Shown: piece by piece, positions 32,639-32,954 of the stretch
Layout of the letters: each line of letters starts with the position of its first letter
Numbering within the stretch: the stretch's first letter is position 1
The notes under the pieces: generated by a model
The model's input: only the letters and a program-made list of their open reading frames with translations
Told to the model about the DNA's origin: nothing
Database searches by the model: none
Program-made: the position numbers and the translations under genes
Assembly (NCBI GenBank): GCA_003024175.1
Contig: MDYQ01000335.1
Span: forward strand, 1-32,954
DNA from: Planoprotostelium fungivorum
Taxonomy: Eukaryota; Evosea; Variosea; Cavosteliida; Cavosteliaceae
Length of the DNA: 32,954 nt
Reading direction: 5' to 3'

Positions 32639-32954
32639 AGGCATCGGCCCCCCAACTTTGCCTCAAAAGACAGCACGGGATCAGAAGATGCCTCTCTCCT
32701 TTTTTTCCTCTGGTGCAAATATTTGTACCCGCCGCAAATACAGAAAGGTGAAAAGCAAACGGTTGATAAAATGCGGGTTTGGCACAGACATCGAGTTGAG
32801 CAAGTCAAAGAGGACGAGAGGACACGATAAAGAAACGCACACATTTCCGGCACAACATCCGATCTGCTAAACAAGTCGTTGGAATGATGGCCCACATACC
32901 TCAAACGTGAGTCAAATGTGACCTCCATATCTGTTGTTATTTTGTCCTTGCTAA
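32639..32954. repeat. CAAATATTTG module, right-arm copy 2
   Basis: Second direct copy of the 32,102-32,412 module, CAAATATTTG at 32,716-32,725. It runs to the end of the window. Confidence 0.85.

Larger units (their letters stand above)
26690..32954 (-). repeat. Right arm of the large inverted repeat
   Basis: Diverged reverse complement of 12,486-19,420 with the same order of modules. The last 315 bases are still homologous to the left arm's start, so this arm may continue beyond the window. The spacer between the arms is about 7.3 kb. Confidence 0.85.

Overview
The window begins at a chromosome end. Bases 1-252 are CCCTAAA repeats (TTTAGGG-type telomere) and everything after them looks like nuclear subtelomere of a microbial eukaryote. 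The eukaryotic assignment rests on the telomere, on very short spliceosomal introns (43-76 nt, mostly GTGAG donors and CAG acceptors) that I could resolve inside two intact genes, on AATAAA signals, and on fragments of RNA polymerase II, GCN1, CHD1 and alanyl-tRNA synthetase genes. I cannot name the organism; an amoebozoan-like free-living protist would fit, but plants and several other protists share this telomere repeat.

Bases 253-12,480 are the distal accessory zone. A truncated charged ORF abuts the telomere. Short tandem and inverted repeats follow (1.4-3.0 kb). Two intact minus-strand genes for secretory-pathway proteins come next: a four-exon, about 844-residue type I surface glycoprotein (3,811-6,501), and a three-exon, 203-residue cysteine-rich protein with a GPI-anchor-like tail (7,385-8,089). 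Around them lie fragments of one non-LTR retrotransposon family, recognised by an acidic ORF1-like segment and an AP-type endonuclease; no reverse transcriptase was found.

Bases 12,480-32,954 are dominated by a large inverted repeat. The left arm (about 12,486-19,420, plus strand) and the right arm (about 26,690-32,954, minus strand) each carry, in the same order, repeat modules, a GCN1-like pseudogene and an RPB1-like pseudogene. The arms have decayed differently and largely in a complementary way: the left keeps the RPB1 bridge helix but has lost half of the trigger loop and one catalytic Asp, while the right keeps the trigger loop and all three Asp but has lost the bridge helix. On the right the series continues on the same strand with an RPB1 CTD remnant, a CHD1-like chromatin remodeler pseudogene and an alanyl-tRNA synthetase fragment. 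Introns persist in these relics, so they arose from DNA copies and not from cDNA. The spacer (19.7-24.0 kb) holds retroelement fragments, an unidentified minus-strand gene with a Cys/His cluster, a small hydrophobic ORF with a 24-bp coding repeat and a charged plus-strand ORF.

Only the two surface/secreted genes look intact. The rest reads as a graveyard of partial duplications, retroelement debris and minisatellites, with the duplicated GCN1-RPB1 chimera as its most unusual component.
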